This document shows, piece after piece, positions 12,732-25,458 of a stretch of 64,000 nt of DNA. The DNA lies in contig NC_057769.1 in assembly GCF_010389155.1 (NCBI RefSeq), positions 2,294,001 through 2,358,000 on the forward strand, read 5' to 3'. The notes beneath the pieces are model-generated. The model was not told the origin of the DNA. It searched no databases and was given only the letters and a program-made list of their open reading frames with translations. The stretch is from Erigeron canadensis (lineage: Eukaryota; Streptophyta; Magnoliopsida; Asterales; Asteraceae). The position numbers and the translations under genes are program-made. Positions within the stretch are counted from its first letter, which is position 1, and the number at the start of each line of letters is the position of its first letter.

Positions 12732-13997
12732 TTAAGATAAGATTAAGATTATTATTATTATTATTATTATCTCTATTATTAATAAAGGAAGATTATTTCT
12801 AAAACAAAAAATCATATGTGTCATATTGTAATTCTTCCTTACATTCTATATAATTAAAGATGATGTCACATTACAAAAATATAATTATTCTAATCTAGCA
12901 TTTTCTTTATTTAGTCATCATAGTTTAGAATTTCCACTTAAGTTTTGATAAAATATATATAAATTAAAATTAAGGATATATTCTATATATCTATCTCTAT
13001 GTAACAATTTTTTTTGAAATTAAAATGCATAACTACATGTCTATTAGTCTACCTCGCTAGTGTATTGAGTTTATGGTTATAAATACGTAAATTATGTTTT
13101 GTTTTTATAGGTTGTAGGTTATATTATTATTACATAGTGATGATGCTAATATTATTATACTTTGAAGCTTGTATAGTCTAATTAATGTCCACCTATAACA
13201 ATTTTTATTAATTACAAATTTATAGTTATGATATTTTGTTCATTATTGAATTCAATATTTGATAATGTTAGGATCAATGTCTGCCTCTTATAACAAATTT
13301 TATTTTTGTATTTATTATAACGAAATATATTTGTAATTTCTCAGATTGCATCCTGGTTGATTAAGATTTTTTAAAATTTATATTACTACACATCCTTTTA
13401 ATTTAATTAGCATCATCACATTTTTTGTTTAAAATTCAAAATATTATTTTCTTAAATATGTATCATCAATATAGATTTTTATTAAATGTCCACATTATTA
13501 TGTAAACTTTAATCACCCTATTTTTTAGTTATAATAGACTGAAAACTATAGTGTTTTTTTTTTCTTTCTAGACAATGTTTTTGTTTTTGTTTTTGCCAAC
13601 CGAACGTGTTTTAACGTGTGTCCACAACTACAATACTATTGTTTCCGTTTAGTTTCGTTTTTACATAATAATTTATCACAACTTTCAACTTATTTAAAGT
13701 TGTTTTTTATACATTTTAATATGACAATATATTTCAACTTATAGTTTCGTTTTTACATAATAATTTATCATTCGGTTTATTTGCAAAACGTTTATCAATT
13801 GAACCCGGATTGATTAGCTAGTTATTATTAAAGGATAACTTTGATGATGTTAACATTATTTTGGTTGCATGATGTTGCTCTCACAATCATGGGGGGCTTT
13901 TTAACATGTATAGAAAACGATTTAAATGAGTTTGTGAGAGCACATCATCTATGATTTATGATGTTAACGTCATGGAACATTTTCCACTATTATTATT
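12732..13997. other. AT-rich intergenic stretch with a Helitron-type 3' end
   Basis: There is no coding signal. It contains a (TTA)n run at about 12750-12768. Near 13801-13825 the sequence gaacccggattgattagctagt resembles a Helitron 3' end, and the same ATTGATTAGCTAGT motif occurs inverted at 53175-53188, next to another Helitron-like end. A body for this element was not delimited. Confidence 0.4.
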
Positions 13998-14340
13998 ACG
14001 AGAGCAAATAACCGCGCGTTGCGGCGGTGAAATGGTGGGGTGATAGGTCATAGAGTGTGATAGCCAAATGCCTTAACCGTACGGGCTCCGCCCTCGGATT
14101 TAAAAATTCGTCGAAAGTATATCGAATGACATCTCTAATGAAAGAACATTAAATTTTAAGAACACCCATATAATTTTTATAATTTATCGATGTATGATTT
14201 TTGAGATAAAAGAGTTTGAATGAATTGGAGGAAGAAATGATTTATGGAGGAGAGAGAAAAAAAATGATTGGTTGAGATTTGAGGAAGGAGAAAATGTGTT
14301 AGATAAATATAGAATTGATATATGGATATTTTAAAAAAGT
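13998..14340 (-). mobile_element. Helitron-related repeat, inverted copy of 30855-31060
   Basis: The segment 14080-14250 aligns at high identity, in opposite orientation, with about 30860-31035, including gggctccgccctc against agggcggagccc. Its left edge carries the GC hairpin ccgcgcgttgcggcgg typical of the Helitron 3' ends in this window, pointing to a minus-strand element. The CTAG end and the TC start are not preserved clearly. Confidence 0.55.
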
Positions 14341-14639
14341 AAACGTTGAAACTTAAAATGTAAAGAAGGAGATTATTGCTTTAATAACTTTAATGATTTA
14401 TGAGTTTGTGAGACTGGAGTATTTTTATGTACTATTATTAAACTTAAATCGCCAAGAAACCAAACCAAAACCACCGTGAATTGAATACACCATCTTTCTT
14501 TCGCTGGCAAAACCCCCACCCAACCCCCTTTCCCTTCCTTCCTCAATCGCAATTCCGTCGCTTCAAAACGACGTCGTTTCCTTAAAATATTCAATTATCA
14601 AACCGCCTCGCTTCCCCTGTAAACTAAATTCACTTTGCG

Positions 14640-17600
14640 ATGGCGATGACAGTTGAAGGTTAGCCTACTTAAAAAAATTTAATTTAATTTATATGTTTAT
14701 ATCAGCTAATTAATTTTATTTAAGCCTATATAATTTGCTTGCTGACTGTTAAAGTTTGAATTTTTCATGTTTAATTGTTGACTTTATAATTGACAGGATA
14801 TTTATTATCTATTGGACTTTATTAATTTTTGTATCTAATTTTGTATATAATTGTTGGAAATTTATATATTATTTAGGTTAGATAACTGAAGATATTGTAG
14901 TTAACGAGTTTCATCTGTATAGTCCTTTTGCTTAAAGGTTATCATATGAATAAATGCATTGGCTTTTGTTTAGTCGTCTGCATTTCGTGTTTTCTGTCTT
15001 GGATTATTAGGGATTGCTGGTGATTTTCTTTGTGTCCAGCAGTCCAAGTTAGTCGATAAGTTGATGTGTGCTGTCTAACGTTGTTACGTTAGTGTGAACT
15101 AGAAATGAGGAGTTCAGATTCACGTCAGCTTGTCGAACTTGATAGAATTGGTTCTGTTGTTAAAATGTTTGGTTGGAGTATGAGCCGTTTATTTTCCCAT
15201 TTAGTCCTGCGTGTTGTGTATTATAAACCATTAATATTTGTATGCTATAGGTTTGTAACATCTAAAGACGACCTTTCTTGCCTAATGTCACCTCTATGTC
15301 TTGAAAGCATATCAAGTTTTGGATATGGTCATTTAGTGAAAAATCTGCATCAATGCCTAGTGAATTTTTCCGATTTTTTTTAATTGCAGTTGGCAGTTTG
15401 GCATCTTATCTTTTATGTAATACATGTTACAATTAGCTCTGCTAGAATGAAATGTTTATCTTTATCATGCTGAACTTGCTAATAGTGGGTCTGCAATACC
15501 ACTCAAACTTGTTGGTTATCAATGCTTTTTGTGAATAGCCGATAACTTGAGTGATACACATCACAACTAGTCAACTAGGGAGGTTTGATAGAGTTACACA
15601 AGGCACAAGCTGATTCTTCTACTTGACAAATAGCATGCAAAATAGTACTTGGTAATGCTTATACTGCAAGGATGCAATTAAGTAATACATGGATATTAAA
15701 CTCATGGTTGATGGTTTTATCGATATAAGGGTGCATTAACATGTTCTTTTGTGTATATATGAAATTTAATTAAATCATCTTCATGGTTTGTACAGTATGG
15801 TATAAGATGCTACTTATTTAACTGACTTAACTCAGTGATGACTAACCAAGTGACCCAACTCTAAGAGTACTTACCATCTAAGAGTTGTTGGGCAGACTAG
15901 CTAATTAACTAGTAACTACAATAACCTTTACAATATGGAGAAAGGCAGTCAAGTTAAAGATTTTCTCCTTCGGCGAACATTATAAAGCTTCTAAATGCAC
16001 AAGGTCTTTGAAGAACATTATTGAGAAAACTCTTTTGTAGCTATAAGTTACCTGCTATAGCTTCTACTGGAATCAGAAATGTTTCATTTCAGTTTTCGTT
16101 TCATGCAAGTGAGCAACAGTGTTTGACTCTTTGTTTTAACTTCTTAAGGTTTCCTAGTAAATTATAAATATAATTATCATACTACGAACTAACTTTTATT
16201 GTATTTTTACCTCTAAAATAGTTACCTAGTTTCTAAATTTGAGGTATGGTATTAAATTAGTTGAACCTTAGTGGCTAGTGAGTATAATACCCATTTAATG
16301 GAAAACTACACGTGGCTTGGGGAGATCACATCTCCTGATGACTCATATCACCTCTCTTGATGAATCTTTTCCTACCCCCTTTTTCTCATGTATAAGATTC
16401 AAACAGAAATAGTTACTCGATATATTGGAATGCTTTCGCACGATGTTGATGTTAGTTAGCTCACGTCATCTTTATATGTTGAGCGGGAACTACTGCCGCC
16501 TGTTATTGTTTCAGCACTTCACTGCTAACAATTGGCTTGTTCTTTCTCTATAATTATCATCATTGCCTAAGTTCTTTGCCGACCTAATTGTTTCTTTTTC
16601 TGCAATGCATTCTGACCTCATTAATTAGAATATTTATGAAATTAGGAACTGTTCTATGATTGTAGTTTTGATAGCCCTTCCCTATTATGTAGCTGTTATT
16701 TATTTCTTTTGATATTTCTTTAATAATTTAATACAAAATAGTAGAGGCTTTTATGTTAATGTGGTAATATGATATGTTCTAGAGGAGTTAATGACCAAGT
16801 CAACAATTATCAGCTTTTCATTATAGATTTTGATTTTGATTTAAATTCTGACATTTTAGACATTTTACAAAAAACTCTTGCGTGTTATAACTTTTAGATG
16901 GATTTAGGATGTTACACATAAAAACTAAAAAATTATGATGAATAAATATGTGGTTACCCGGCATATGTATGCCATATACATCACATCATATATGTATTAA
17001 ACATAAAGTTAGGAGATACTTAAGCTTGAGCTCTATCATTCTTTTACATGGTTTTGACTTTTCTCTTATTTGGTGCATATCTATGGCTGCTCTCTTGGAT
17101 TGACTGACCAATGCAGTGTAAGACAGTCAGCTTAAACACAACTTGATTTTTAATCCTTTCGTTTGACAGATACATCTAACACGAATTTTCTTTTTCAGGC
17201 TTGCTGGACTTGCCCTTATGTTTTCTTCCAGTCTCCTTCTACAAATCGTGGTAGGTTTAATGGATATATTTTTTATCATTATATAAACTAATAACTGAAT
17301 ATTACATGAAGAAAGATATTATTAGAAACTACATTTGTTCTCACTATTCTTCTATCTTTTCTGGTTGCAGGCTTGTGCAATATACAGCAACTGGTGGCCA
17401 ATGTTATCAGGTGGCTAAGGGTACCACAATTTAGCAATTTTTGTATTTTACATTAATGTTTTAGAAAGGTTGATGTGGAACTAGATGAAATTTTGCAGCG
17501 CTCATGTATATTTTGGTCCCTATGCCATGCATGTTCTTTGGTGGAGGATCCACAGAATATTTACTCAGCCGTGAAGGTGGAGGGTAAGTGTATGCTCTCT

Positions 17601-18272
17601 CAGACCTTTGAACATATATAGCAGAAGGTTTAGATCGGCGGAAAAACCCTGAGCCTATGTCTTTTGGACCTAACTAGTCTTTCCCCAAGGACCAGCCCCG
17701 GCAATGAACATGTGCATGTCTCTTTGGGTTCCACCCTATGGAGTTGGGGACGGTTTTGAAGCGGTGACCTATTTCTAGCAGAGTCTTTAATGGTGTCCCC
17801 ACAAAGTATTTGTCCGAAGACTGGTACCTACAAAATATCAATCTGTAAACATATGAAATGAGTCTAAAGGTCTCCCAAAGTATATATTGATGTCTTCAGA
17901 TTCCTAAATCTCTTTATGCAAATATATGTGTTACAGATGTTTGAAAAGAAGTGTTTCGTGTCAACTGGACCTGACTTGCGCAGAAAAGTTCCCATTTTGA
18001 CCCATTACCCAACTTGCCTAACCCACCTTGGTTACCACCTCTGACTTAATTTTACGCCTAACTACTTCTGGTTGGTCTTCCATGGTAGGTGGGTAGATGC
18101 TGCCAAATTTCTAACAGGTGCCTCAGCAGTAGGAAGCATAGCCATTCCGATAATCCTAAGACATGCGCTTCTAATCAGCACTGGAGCTATGTTGATTGAA
18201 TTTTTGTCGTTTTTCATATTTGTGGGTACCGTTATGTGCTTTCATCGTGCTAATCTTGAAGACGAATGGTGA
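14640..18272 (+). CDS. VPS55: Vacuolar protein sorting 55 (VPS55/LEPROT) family membrane protein
   Basis: Proposed exons are 14640-14658, 16093-16108 (16-nt microexon), 17199-17250, 17371-17410, 17499-17583 and 18089-18272. They give 131 residues with stop TGA at 18270-18272. The family core is clear: a first hydrophobic segment GLALMFSSSLLLQIVACAIY, then NWWPMLSALMYILVPMPCMF, the hallmark AAKFLTGASAVGSIAIP, and a last membrane segment ending CFHRANLEDEW. Four membrane spans and about 130-140 residues are normal for VPS55. Family members act on late endosomes in trafficking to the vacuole, with VPS68 in yeast. Exons 3-6 are certain. The first two are inferred: direct splicing of 14658 to 17199 breaks the frame, while the microexon (acceptor tttcatttcag, donor gtgagc) restores it and supplies the Lys before LAGLAL. 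If they are wrong, translation could start at the Met in exon 3. Confidence 0.88.
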
Positions 18273-19080
18273 TGAAATCATTTCAGGTTTCTGACAGACA
18301 AAGGCAATGAAGAACCAAGTTAAAGAACAATCAAGGTGCACAAGTTAGAAAGAACTAGTTCCTATTAATGTAAAGCTTAAACAATTTGACTTAATTTTGT
18401 TCACTCACATTCTAATGAACTACGTAGAGTTTTGTCTGGGCTGTTCATGCATACAAGTAAATAACGATGTGTGTTTCATTTTGGTGGTGGTCTGACATTA
18501 GTAATCAGTATATGTAAAATTTAATGCCTGGGATATAACTTGTTTTTTTTCTCTTTTTCTTTTTTTGTTATTTGGGCATTATTCTTTGAAAGATGCCACC
18601 TTGAAAACTCTTACTTTTTCAGAAGATCCTATTAGGCTGAGCTTGAAATCATTTGAGATCTTTCACTTTCTTTTACACTATATATATCTTAGTTTCTTTT
18701 TTCTTTTCTTTTTTTTATATCAAAATACTGGAAAATTCTCTTGAGCCCCTCAGAATTATGCAGTATTATTGTTTGATATGTTTGTTAGATTATGAATATT
18801 GAGAATAGTATGTACGGCAGTACCGAGTTTTTCTAATTTCATTACACACATATAATTTTGATTTGGATGATGTATAATTATTATAGGTATGTAAGAAGCA
18901 ACACGTAAAATATAAAATGAACAGACAACTACTCAGATGTCATGATTTTGGCCATACATGTATTATTTGCTGCTATTAGTTCTTTTAATGAGGTAATTAT
19001 TGTATTGAATTTGATTAACAAGCTACCCCAGTCAGCACACAACACATTTTAGATCGTTCAAGCCTATCGTGTAAGCAGTT
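18273..19080. other. VPS55 3' flank, no gene seen
   Basis: AT-rich sequence with T tracts near 18540-18570 and 18695-18715. No coding segment or clear transposon was recognised. From about 19080 rightward the flank of the first BAHD repeat begins. Confidence 0.45.
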
Positions 19081-19502
19081 AGGATGCTGATTTAACTAAT
19101 TGATCCTGGACTCACCTACGAATACCCAGGTTTGGATGCCGTTTCCCTCCCTTCTAATGTTGGGGTGTTGGTCCAACTGATTGATCCGGACTCACCATGG
19201 AATACCCAGGTTAAGCTCCATTTTCAGTTGATAATATCCGTACGTATATCATGCTTTCAAACATTATAACTATATGTTTTAGAATGCCATTTCAATAAAT
19301 AGTTGGATGAATTAATGCCCTGATGAATGCTAGTTTAATTTCCTGATTGATGATTAATAGATAGAAACTGTAAAAGCAGTGGGTATATGACCAAAAATCA
19401 AAGAAAATGTCTTAGATTTATTCCCGATGCATATGTTTTATTTCATGCATAAAGCAAAGGTACTAGTAGCAGTAGTAGAATGGAAAGTGGAAGTGATTCT
19501 AG

Positions 19503-20793
19503 TTAAGTTTGGCAAAATGAAAGCATTTCCTTATTGTTCTCAAATATCGCCATGGTTTCTTTCTCCAAAATTATCAAGGCTTCAGTTCCTGCACCATCTG
19601 GAGCATCCTTCAGAAGGAAACCACTCATATTTGCTTCCTTAAGTGAAGACGTTGTATCCATGAGCTTCCCCCATCCGAAATCAATATGGTATGAAGGAAA
19701 CCCACATATGCTCAGACACCAACATGATGTCTTGGCAGATTCTGTGTCTCCCAATTTGGACAGCAATATCTCTTTCCTGTTTTCAGCTGCTTGTTGGATT
19801 CTTTGGAATCTTTCATGTTATAACCTCTCTTTCCTTATTTCGGAAATAAATGTGTTTAACGACATTTCACTTGTATTCATGGTCGATATAATCATTACTG
19901 ACACGAAGTTTCCCATGGAAGTTTGGGGAAATTTTTGGACATATTTGTTTCTTATATCCATCGGAAAATACAAATGAGATGGCTTGAATGAACCAGATCT
20001 TGTTGTGGCTGCTGCCATTGCAGTTTTATAAAGTAGAGAAGTCAATAGTTCGACCCGTGTAGGATTCTTTATAGGTGGTGCAGATCCAGCTGCTACAGAT
20101 GGCATAACCTTGTTCCGTAGGTCACTTAGTTTAGAGTTAGGAAACATAAATTTCCTTGTGACAGGATTCACACACTTTTGATCTATGACTTCATATTCTG
20201 GCCTTACAGAATTGGTCAATGGGGTATGAATAAAATGAGGATTAAACCGCGATACCTTTTTGTGGTCAAGGGAGCCATAACATGCCACATGACCAATGAG
20301 TGATGAAGGAGCTTAGAGTGCGACCATCAACAAAATGAGGCGTGACATAGAAACCAACAAACCTATCCCACCACAGGCAAAAGGATTGAGTTGCACCCCA
20401 ACAAGACGAGCAATTGGAGTACACTAGACCATCAGGAAAAAGTTGGTCCAGAGTGCCAACATGTTCACTATTATGTTGGAACATATCCATCCGGGCCTTG
20501 TTTTTGGCTTCAACAAATACAACCCCCTCGTCGTTACAATTCACAAAAGGTGATCTGGGTGTGTGTAATCTACAGGCACAAGGATAGTATTGTGTTAGGG
20601 TCTGGGACCAAGATTTCTTTAACACCATGGCTTTCTAAAGGGTGCAGTTTCCATTATTTGGGTAGAAAAACATTACTGGTACATTCAGTTCTGGGGCAAG
20701 TTGATCAAGCGGCGAAAGATTATAGTCACAGAGATGAAAAGGGGCCGGAGATGCTGGTTTGATTAGTTCTCGCAAAATTATGCTTGTCATCAT
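19503..20793 (-). pseudogene. Broken BAHD acyltransferase, copy 1 of 3
   Basis: Reading from ATG at 20793, the minus strand aligns along its whole length with the two intact copies at 26518 and 32510. Damage seen: TAG at 20635-20637 where the others have Glu (NCTLEK); a 2-nt loss near 20407; a 2-nt gain near 20328 that leaves the HXXXD active-site motif as H-F-V-D with one residue too few; another 2-nt loss near 20290; and TAA at 19818-19820. It has an extra AAGSAPPI segment (about 20080-20105) absent from both live copies, so it is not simply a recent copy of either. DFGWG survives (about 19670). The promoter also lacks the TATA segment present in the others. It is no longer able to make an enzyme. 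Confidence 0.92.
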
Positions 20794-20879
20794 AATTCAC
20801 AACTTAATCACTAATGTATTTGTAGAAGTTCTTTTATTAACATGTACCTCACACCAGTTCCGTGTTATTTGTTTTTACG

Positions 20880-21690
20880 GTCCTCAAGATGTAAGGATGA
20901 ATAAGTTTGATCGGTCAAATGTTGTGCGGTCAGTTTAAACAAACTTTTGTGTAGTCTTCGAATATAGACGATAGTTTTTCACTATTTTTGGTTCAAAATA
21001 TCTAGCTAATCGAACCCCAAAAAGGAGTTCAAAATTTTTAACTAACCGAACTGAACTGTTTGCGGCCCTAACTTTAAGAAAGAACGACACGTGATATTCC
21101 TCCTCTTGTCAAAAACTGTTACGAGTCATTTTTTAGCGATCTAAACATGCACTACCTATACATCATGACATCATGTACACATAAGGCCTTACCAAACGCC
21201 TTCATCTTCTCCTTATGCTCTTCCAGCGCTATAGCTTTTCTCAATCCTCTCGCTATCGGTAAAGCAATAAAAACTTTATCTATTTATATTTTTGTTTTTG
21301 GCGGGTTCAGTCAAAGAATTGAGTATTTATACATTTGATTTCTTTTTAACGCGGTAACTTTTTTCTCATCTCTTTTGCATTGCCATATCAACGTCACATC
21401 ATCTTTTTCTCGTTTCATATTCCAAAAAATATTACTGCGAACAATACATCTTTCTCATTTATTCCTAAAATAGTATATTATATCCAAGAAATAAATTAAA
21501 TCCCATCTCTATTATTATTGGTTGATAAATGCTTTACCCCACTCCAACCAACTTTCGCTCTTTCTCTTATTTTTCTCCTCAGAAAACATACATGGTATTT
21601 TCAAAAAAAGGATTGAGAAAATATGCATGCCAATGATATTCTCCAAAAAGTGCCCATAAAATGAATAAGAAACTAAACATCCATTGGCAA
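20880..21690. other. Intergenic, no gene seen
   Basis: Mixed AT-rich sequence between the dead BAHD copy and the MITE nest. No long coding frame, no LTR ends and no Helitron ends were recognised. Confidence 0.4.
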
Positions 21691-21695
21691 AGGTC

Positions 21696-22046
21696 TAAGG
21701 TCGCATTTGTTTCACAGAATTTGATGGAATTGGAATTAAATTCCATTCCTTAGGGCGCGTTTGGTTCACAGAATGTTTTGGGAAGGAATGGAATATGTCA
21801 AAGGAATTAAAATCTAAATGAATGGAATTTGACGGAATGTTTTTGATTTTTTGAAGATTCAAGTGAGAAATGGAATGAAATCCCTTCCCCCATCCCCAAG
21901 GAATGGAGATTCCATCAAATGATAGAATGTTTACATTCCAACGGAATGTGATTCCTCCATCTTTAACCAACCAAACGCGCTAAGGAATGGAATTCAATTC
22001 CAATTCCATCAGATTCCATCAAATTCTGTGAACCAAACGCGACTTA
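21696..22046. mobile_element. Nested TIR elements (MITE inside a MITE)
   Basis: Outer arms: 21696-21751 (taaggtcgcatttgtttcac, then ttgatggaattggaattaa) and 21982-22046, their near-perfect reverse complement ending gtgaaccaaacgcgacttag. Between them sits a second element with its own arms: gggcgcgtttggttcacaga from 21753 and ccaaccaaacgcgc ending at 21980. Both belong to the same GCGTTTGGTT-ended family. The bases bordering the inner copy (TA) are compatible with a TA- or TWA-targeting superfamily, but class assignment is not certain. There is no coding content. Confidence 0.7.
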
Positions 22047-22047
22047 G

Positions 22048-22275
22048 TGCGTTTGGTTGTTCAAAGAATGAAGAATCACATTCCATAGGAATGTAAACAT
22101 TTCATTATTTGATGAAATCTCCATTCCTTAAGGATGGAGGAAGTAATTTCATTCCTTCACACACTTGAATTTGCAAAAATAAAAAATATTCCGTCAAATT
22201 CCATTCCTTCAAATTCTAATTTCTTTGATAAATTTCATTCCTTCCAAAAACATTCTATGAACCAAACACGTGTTA
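22048..22275. mobile_element. Third GCGTTTGGTT-ended MITE
   Basis: Directly adjoining the nested pair. It begins gtgcgtttggttgttcaaag and ends ctatgaaccaaacacgtg, again terminal inverted repeats of the same family. The internal aatgtaaacattt and ttccattcctt segments resemble the inner element next door. Confidence 0.6.
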
Positions 22276-22401
22276 AAAGTCCCCGGATCAAAAGTTAAAC
22301 ACATCAATTAATTAACAATCAAATTCGGTACGTAATGTATTGACATATGACACGTACATAAATGTGTTTCCAACAAACCAAACATTTTCTTTGTCCAACA
22401 A

Positions 22402-25400
22402 TCTTTATATATAATAAAATACAACTGACATAATAGTTTATTGACCAATTATAGCTCTTGATTTTATCAAATTGAAAATTAATGATGTAATAATCTCTTA
22501 TATAAATAAAATAAAATTCTAATTACATCATGATTTTTTAAATAATGCTTAGTTGTCATTATTACATTTATTTCTATCAATTATATCTTTTTTATTTTCT
22601 TGATTTATGACATCATTCTATAAAAAAGTTTAAATTATTTTTTAATAGATTTATGATATCTTTCATTTTTAGCTTAAGTCCAATGTAAAATAAAATGTAA
22701 TTATCTAATTTTTTTTTAAACGACTATATGCCATTTTTTAAATATAATATCACCATCTATTTTCGTCTTAATATTATCAATCAGCCCGTCTATATTAAAT
22801 AATAAAACAATTGTTACAAAATTATCATTTAAAAAAAATTAAAATAGCTTAATTGTCATCTCTAAATTTTATGATATTATAAGCACTTTCCTTCTTTAAG
22901 TTTATATAATTTTTATTTTTGTTATTTATGATGCTTTTTTCTATATATAAAAAAAAAGTTTTTATTTTCCTTTGAAAACTCTAATATTTTATACATGGTC
23001 TTTTAATTTTTCATCATATAAATTGTTTTATCATAATAGATTTTTAAATTACCTGCATATTTGTTAATAAGTCATTAGGTTTTGAAATAATTTTAGGTTT
23101 TTAATAAGTCATTAGCTGATTCACGAGTCTTTTAAACTAATAATTAATATTTACTTATAATTTATAAAAATCTAATATAATACTTGTTAATAAGTCATGT
23201 TTTGAAATAATTTTCGTAGACAATATTTCATATGTTGAAATTTTTTTAAATAATTAAATGATTGTAAATTTTAAAAAATTCTCTCAAGTTATGGTTAAAA
23301 ATAAATATAAATTAAATATTCAGGGCTAAAAAGTGTAAATTATTGTAGATCGAAATTTATGAGTTTAAAAAAAATAATTAAGAAATAGTACTTGACATTC
23401 AAGTATATGTACTTAATCATGATCTGAACCCATAACACGCATAGGTTTATTTCCAATCACATGTCTTATGATAATTGGATAACAGTTAGAATTTTTTTCA
23501 TATTGTTTGATAAAAAGTAGGACTCTTGATTTGAGTGACAATTGTAACTTTAAACATTAATACGCAAAATTAATATAACAATAAAAAAATTTGTATCTTT
23601 TTTATTGAGAGATAGAATGAATCTTGTATTGGGTTTATATTGATTTGGATTTATTATTCAAGTAACCTTCTGTTGTAAATTGTGTTTTATTTTATGATCG
23701 TTTAATGTTCTGTGATTACTATTGTGTTTAGGATAAGGATGTTGTATATCATCATCTGTTATTATGTTGAGATATATATCTAGAGTTCAAATTGTGTTTA
23801 TATTAAATATTAAACTAATAATTAATATTTACTTATAATTTATAAAAATTTAATTTAATATTTGTTAATAAGTCATTAGGTATTGAAATAATTTTCGTAG
23901 ACAATATTTCATATGTTGAAATTTTTTTAAATAATTAAATGATTGTAAATTTTAAAAAATTCTCTCAAGTTATGGTTAAAAATAAATATAAATTAAATAT
24001 TAAACCCATTTTTTCTTTAAACTTTCTACCTTTAAGAACCAAAAATATCTCTCTTTTGTATTCACCAATTTAAACATTTATTTCTATCAATTATATCTTT
24101 TTTATTTTCTTAATTTATGACATCATTCTATAAAAAGTTTAAATTATTTTTTAATAGATTTATGATATCTTTCATTTTTAGCTTAAGTCCAATGTAAAAT
24201 AAAATGTAATTATCTAATTTTTTTTTAAACGACTATATGTCATTTTTTAAATATAATATCACCATCTATTTTCGTCTTAATATTATCAATCAGTCCGTCT
24301 ATATTAAATAATAAAACAATTGTTACAAAATTATCATTTAAAAAAAATTAAAATAGCTTAATTGTCATCTCTAAATTCTTTTTAAAGTTAAGTTTTTTGT
24401 TTAATTTTCTTATGATATTATAAACACTTTCCTTTTTTAAGTTTATATAATTTTTATTTTTGTTATTTATGATGTTTTTTTCTATATAAAAAAAAAGTTT
24501 TTATTTTCCTTTGAAAACTCTAATATTTTATACATGGTCTTTTAATTTTCATCATATAAATTGTTTTATCATAATAGATTTTTAAATTACCTGCATATTA
24601 TGCAGGTTAATAAGCTAAATATACATTTGAAATATAAGATATACTATTTCGAGATTATGAATATGGTTGAATAGTTCTTAAATATCGACATAACTTAATA
24701 TTACAAAAGTTTTATTTATAAGGCTAGTTATAATTATAATTTACAATTTATAGATGTGGTATATCTTAATTGAACATACGTATATATATATTCAATTAAA
24801 TTAAAAAAACTAATTCGATGATACAGACACAAGATATAGATAGATTATATATTTAGAGTACTTATCCATATTATATAATAAAACTTATAACAAATACACG
24901 TACAACAAATAATATGCTATTTAGGCCTCACTTTTTAATAAACAACACATAAAAACATAATCTTTATATTAAGCACATAGGATATTGTTTATTTCTAAAT
25001 ATTGTTTAATAATTATTTATGATATGTTTTATCTAAATATAAAATATTATTTCTAATATTGTAAAATAAAAATGTAATACATCATGTATCAATAAAGTAA
25101 ATAAATGGTAATGACTTATTATAATTTTTAATATTCATATATCATTAAATATGTCATAATTTACAATTTTGATGGACATATTATGATGTTGTAATATTCA
25201 AATATCGTTAAGCATGTGTAAACAACTTCGATAAGCATATTTTTAATAAACTATTTAAATATAAAACTCAAAGTTTTAAAACATAGATACATTTTTTATT
25301 ACTAAAAATAAACTAAATGTTAAACCATAATGAGTTAACAATAACATTTAATAGTGATAACATTGTAAGTCCCGTGTTGATGAGTTATCAATAACATTTA

Positions 25401-25458
25401 ATATTTAATATTGATAACATTGTAAGTCCCGTATTGAAACACGGGCCTAAAATTTAAG
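22402..25458 (+). mobile_element. Large non-autonomous Helitron with internal duplications
   Basis: Starts TCTTTATATATAATAAAATA at 22402 (preceded by A), continuing into a block (caactgac..attgaccaat) shared with the 5' ends near 31127 and 40030. Ends with hairpin cccgtattgaaacacggg (25429-25446) and cctaaaatttaagt, a decayed form of the CCTAAAATCTAGT end seen intact at 41556. About 3.06 kb and very AT-rich. Internally, 22566-23060 is repeated at 24073-24599, and about 23130-23330 at 23803-24005, all in direct orientation. No coding sequence is recognisable. Confidence 0.65.

Noticed and set aside
15105..15383. 92-residue plus-strand frame between VPS55 exons
   Set aside because: It lies in an intron of VPS55, with no splice-compatible role and no similarity recognised.
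19534..20762. Plus-strand frames of 123-147 residues over the dead BAHD copy (and similar ones at 26570-26995 and 32559-32984)
   Set aside because: Antisense shadows of the acyltransferase coding sequence, recurring at the same place in all three copies.
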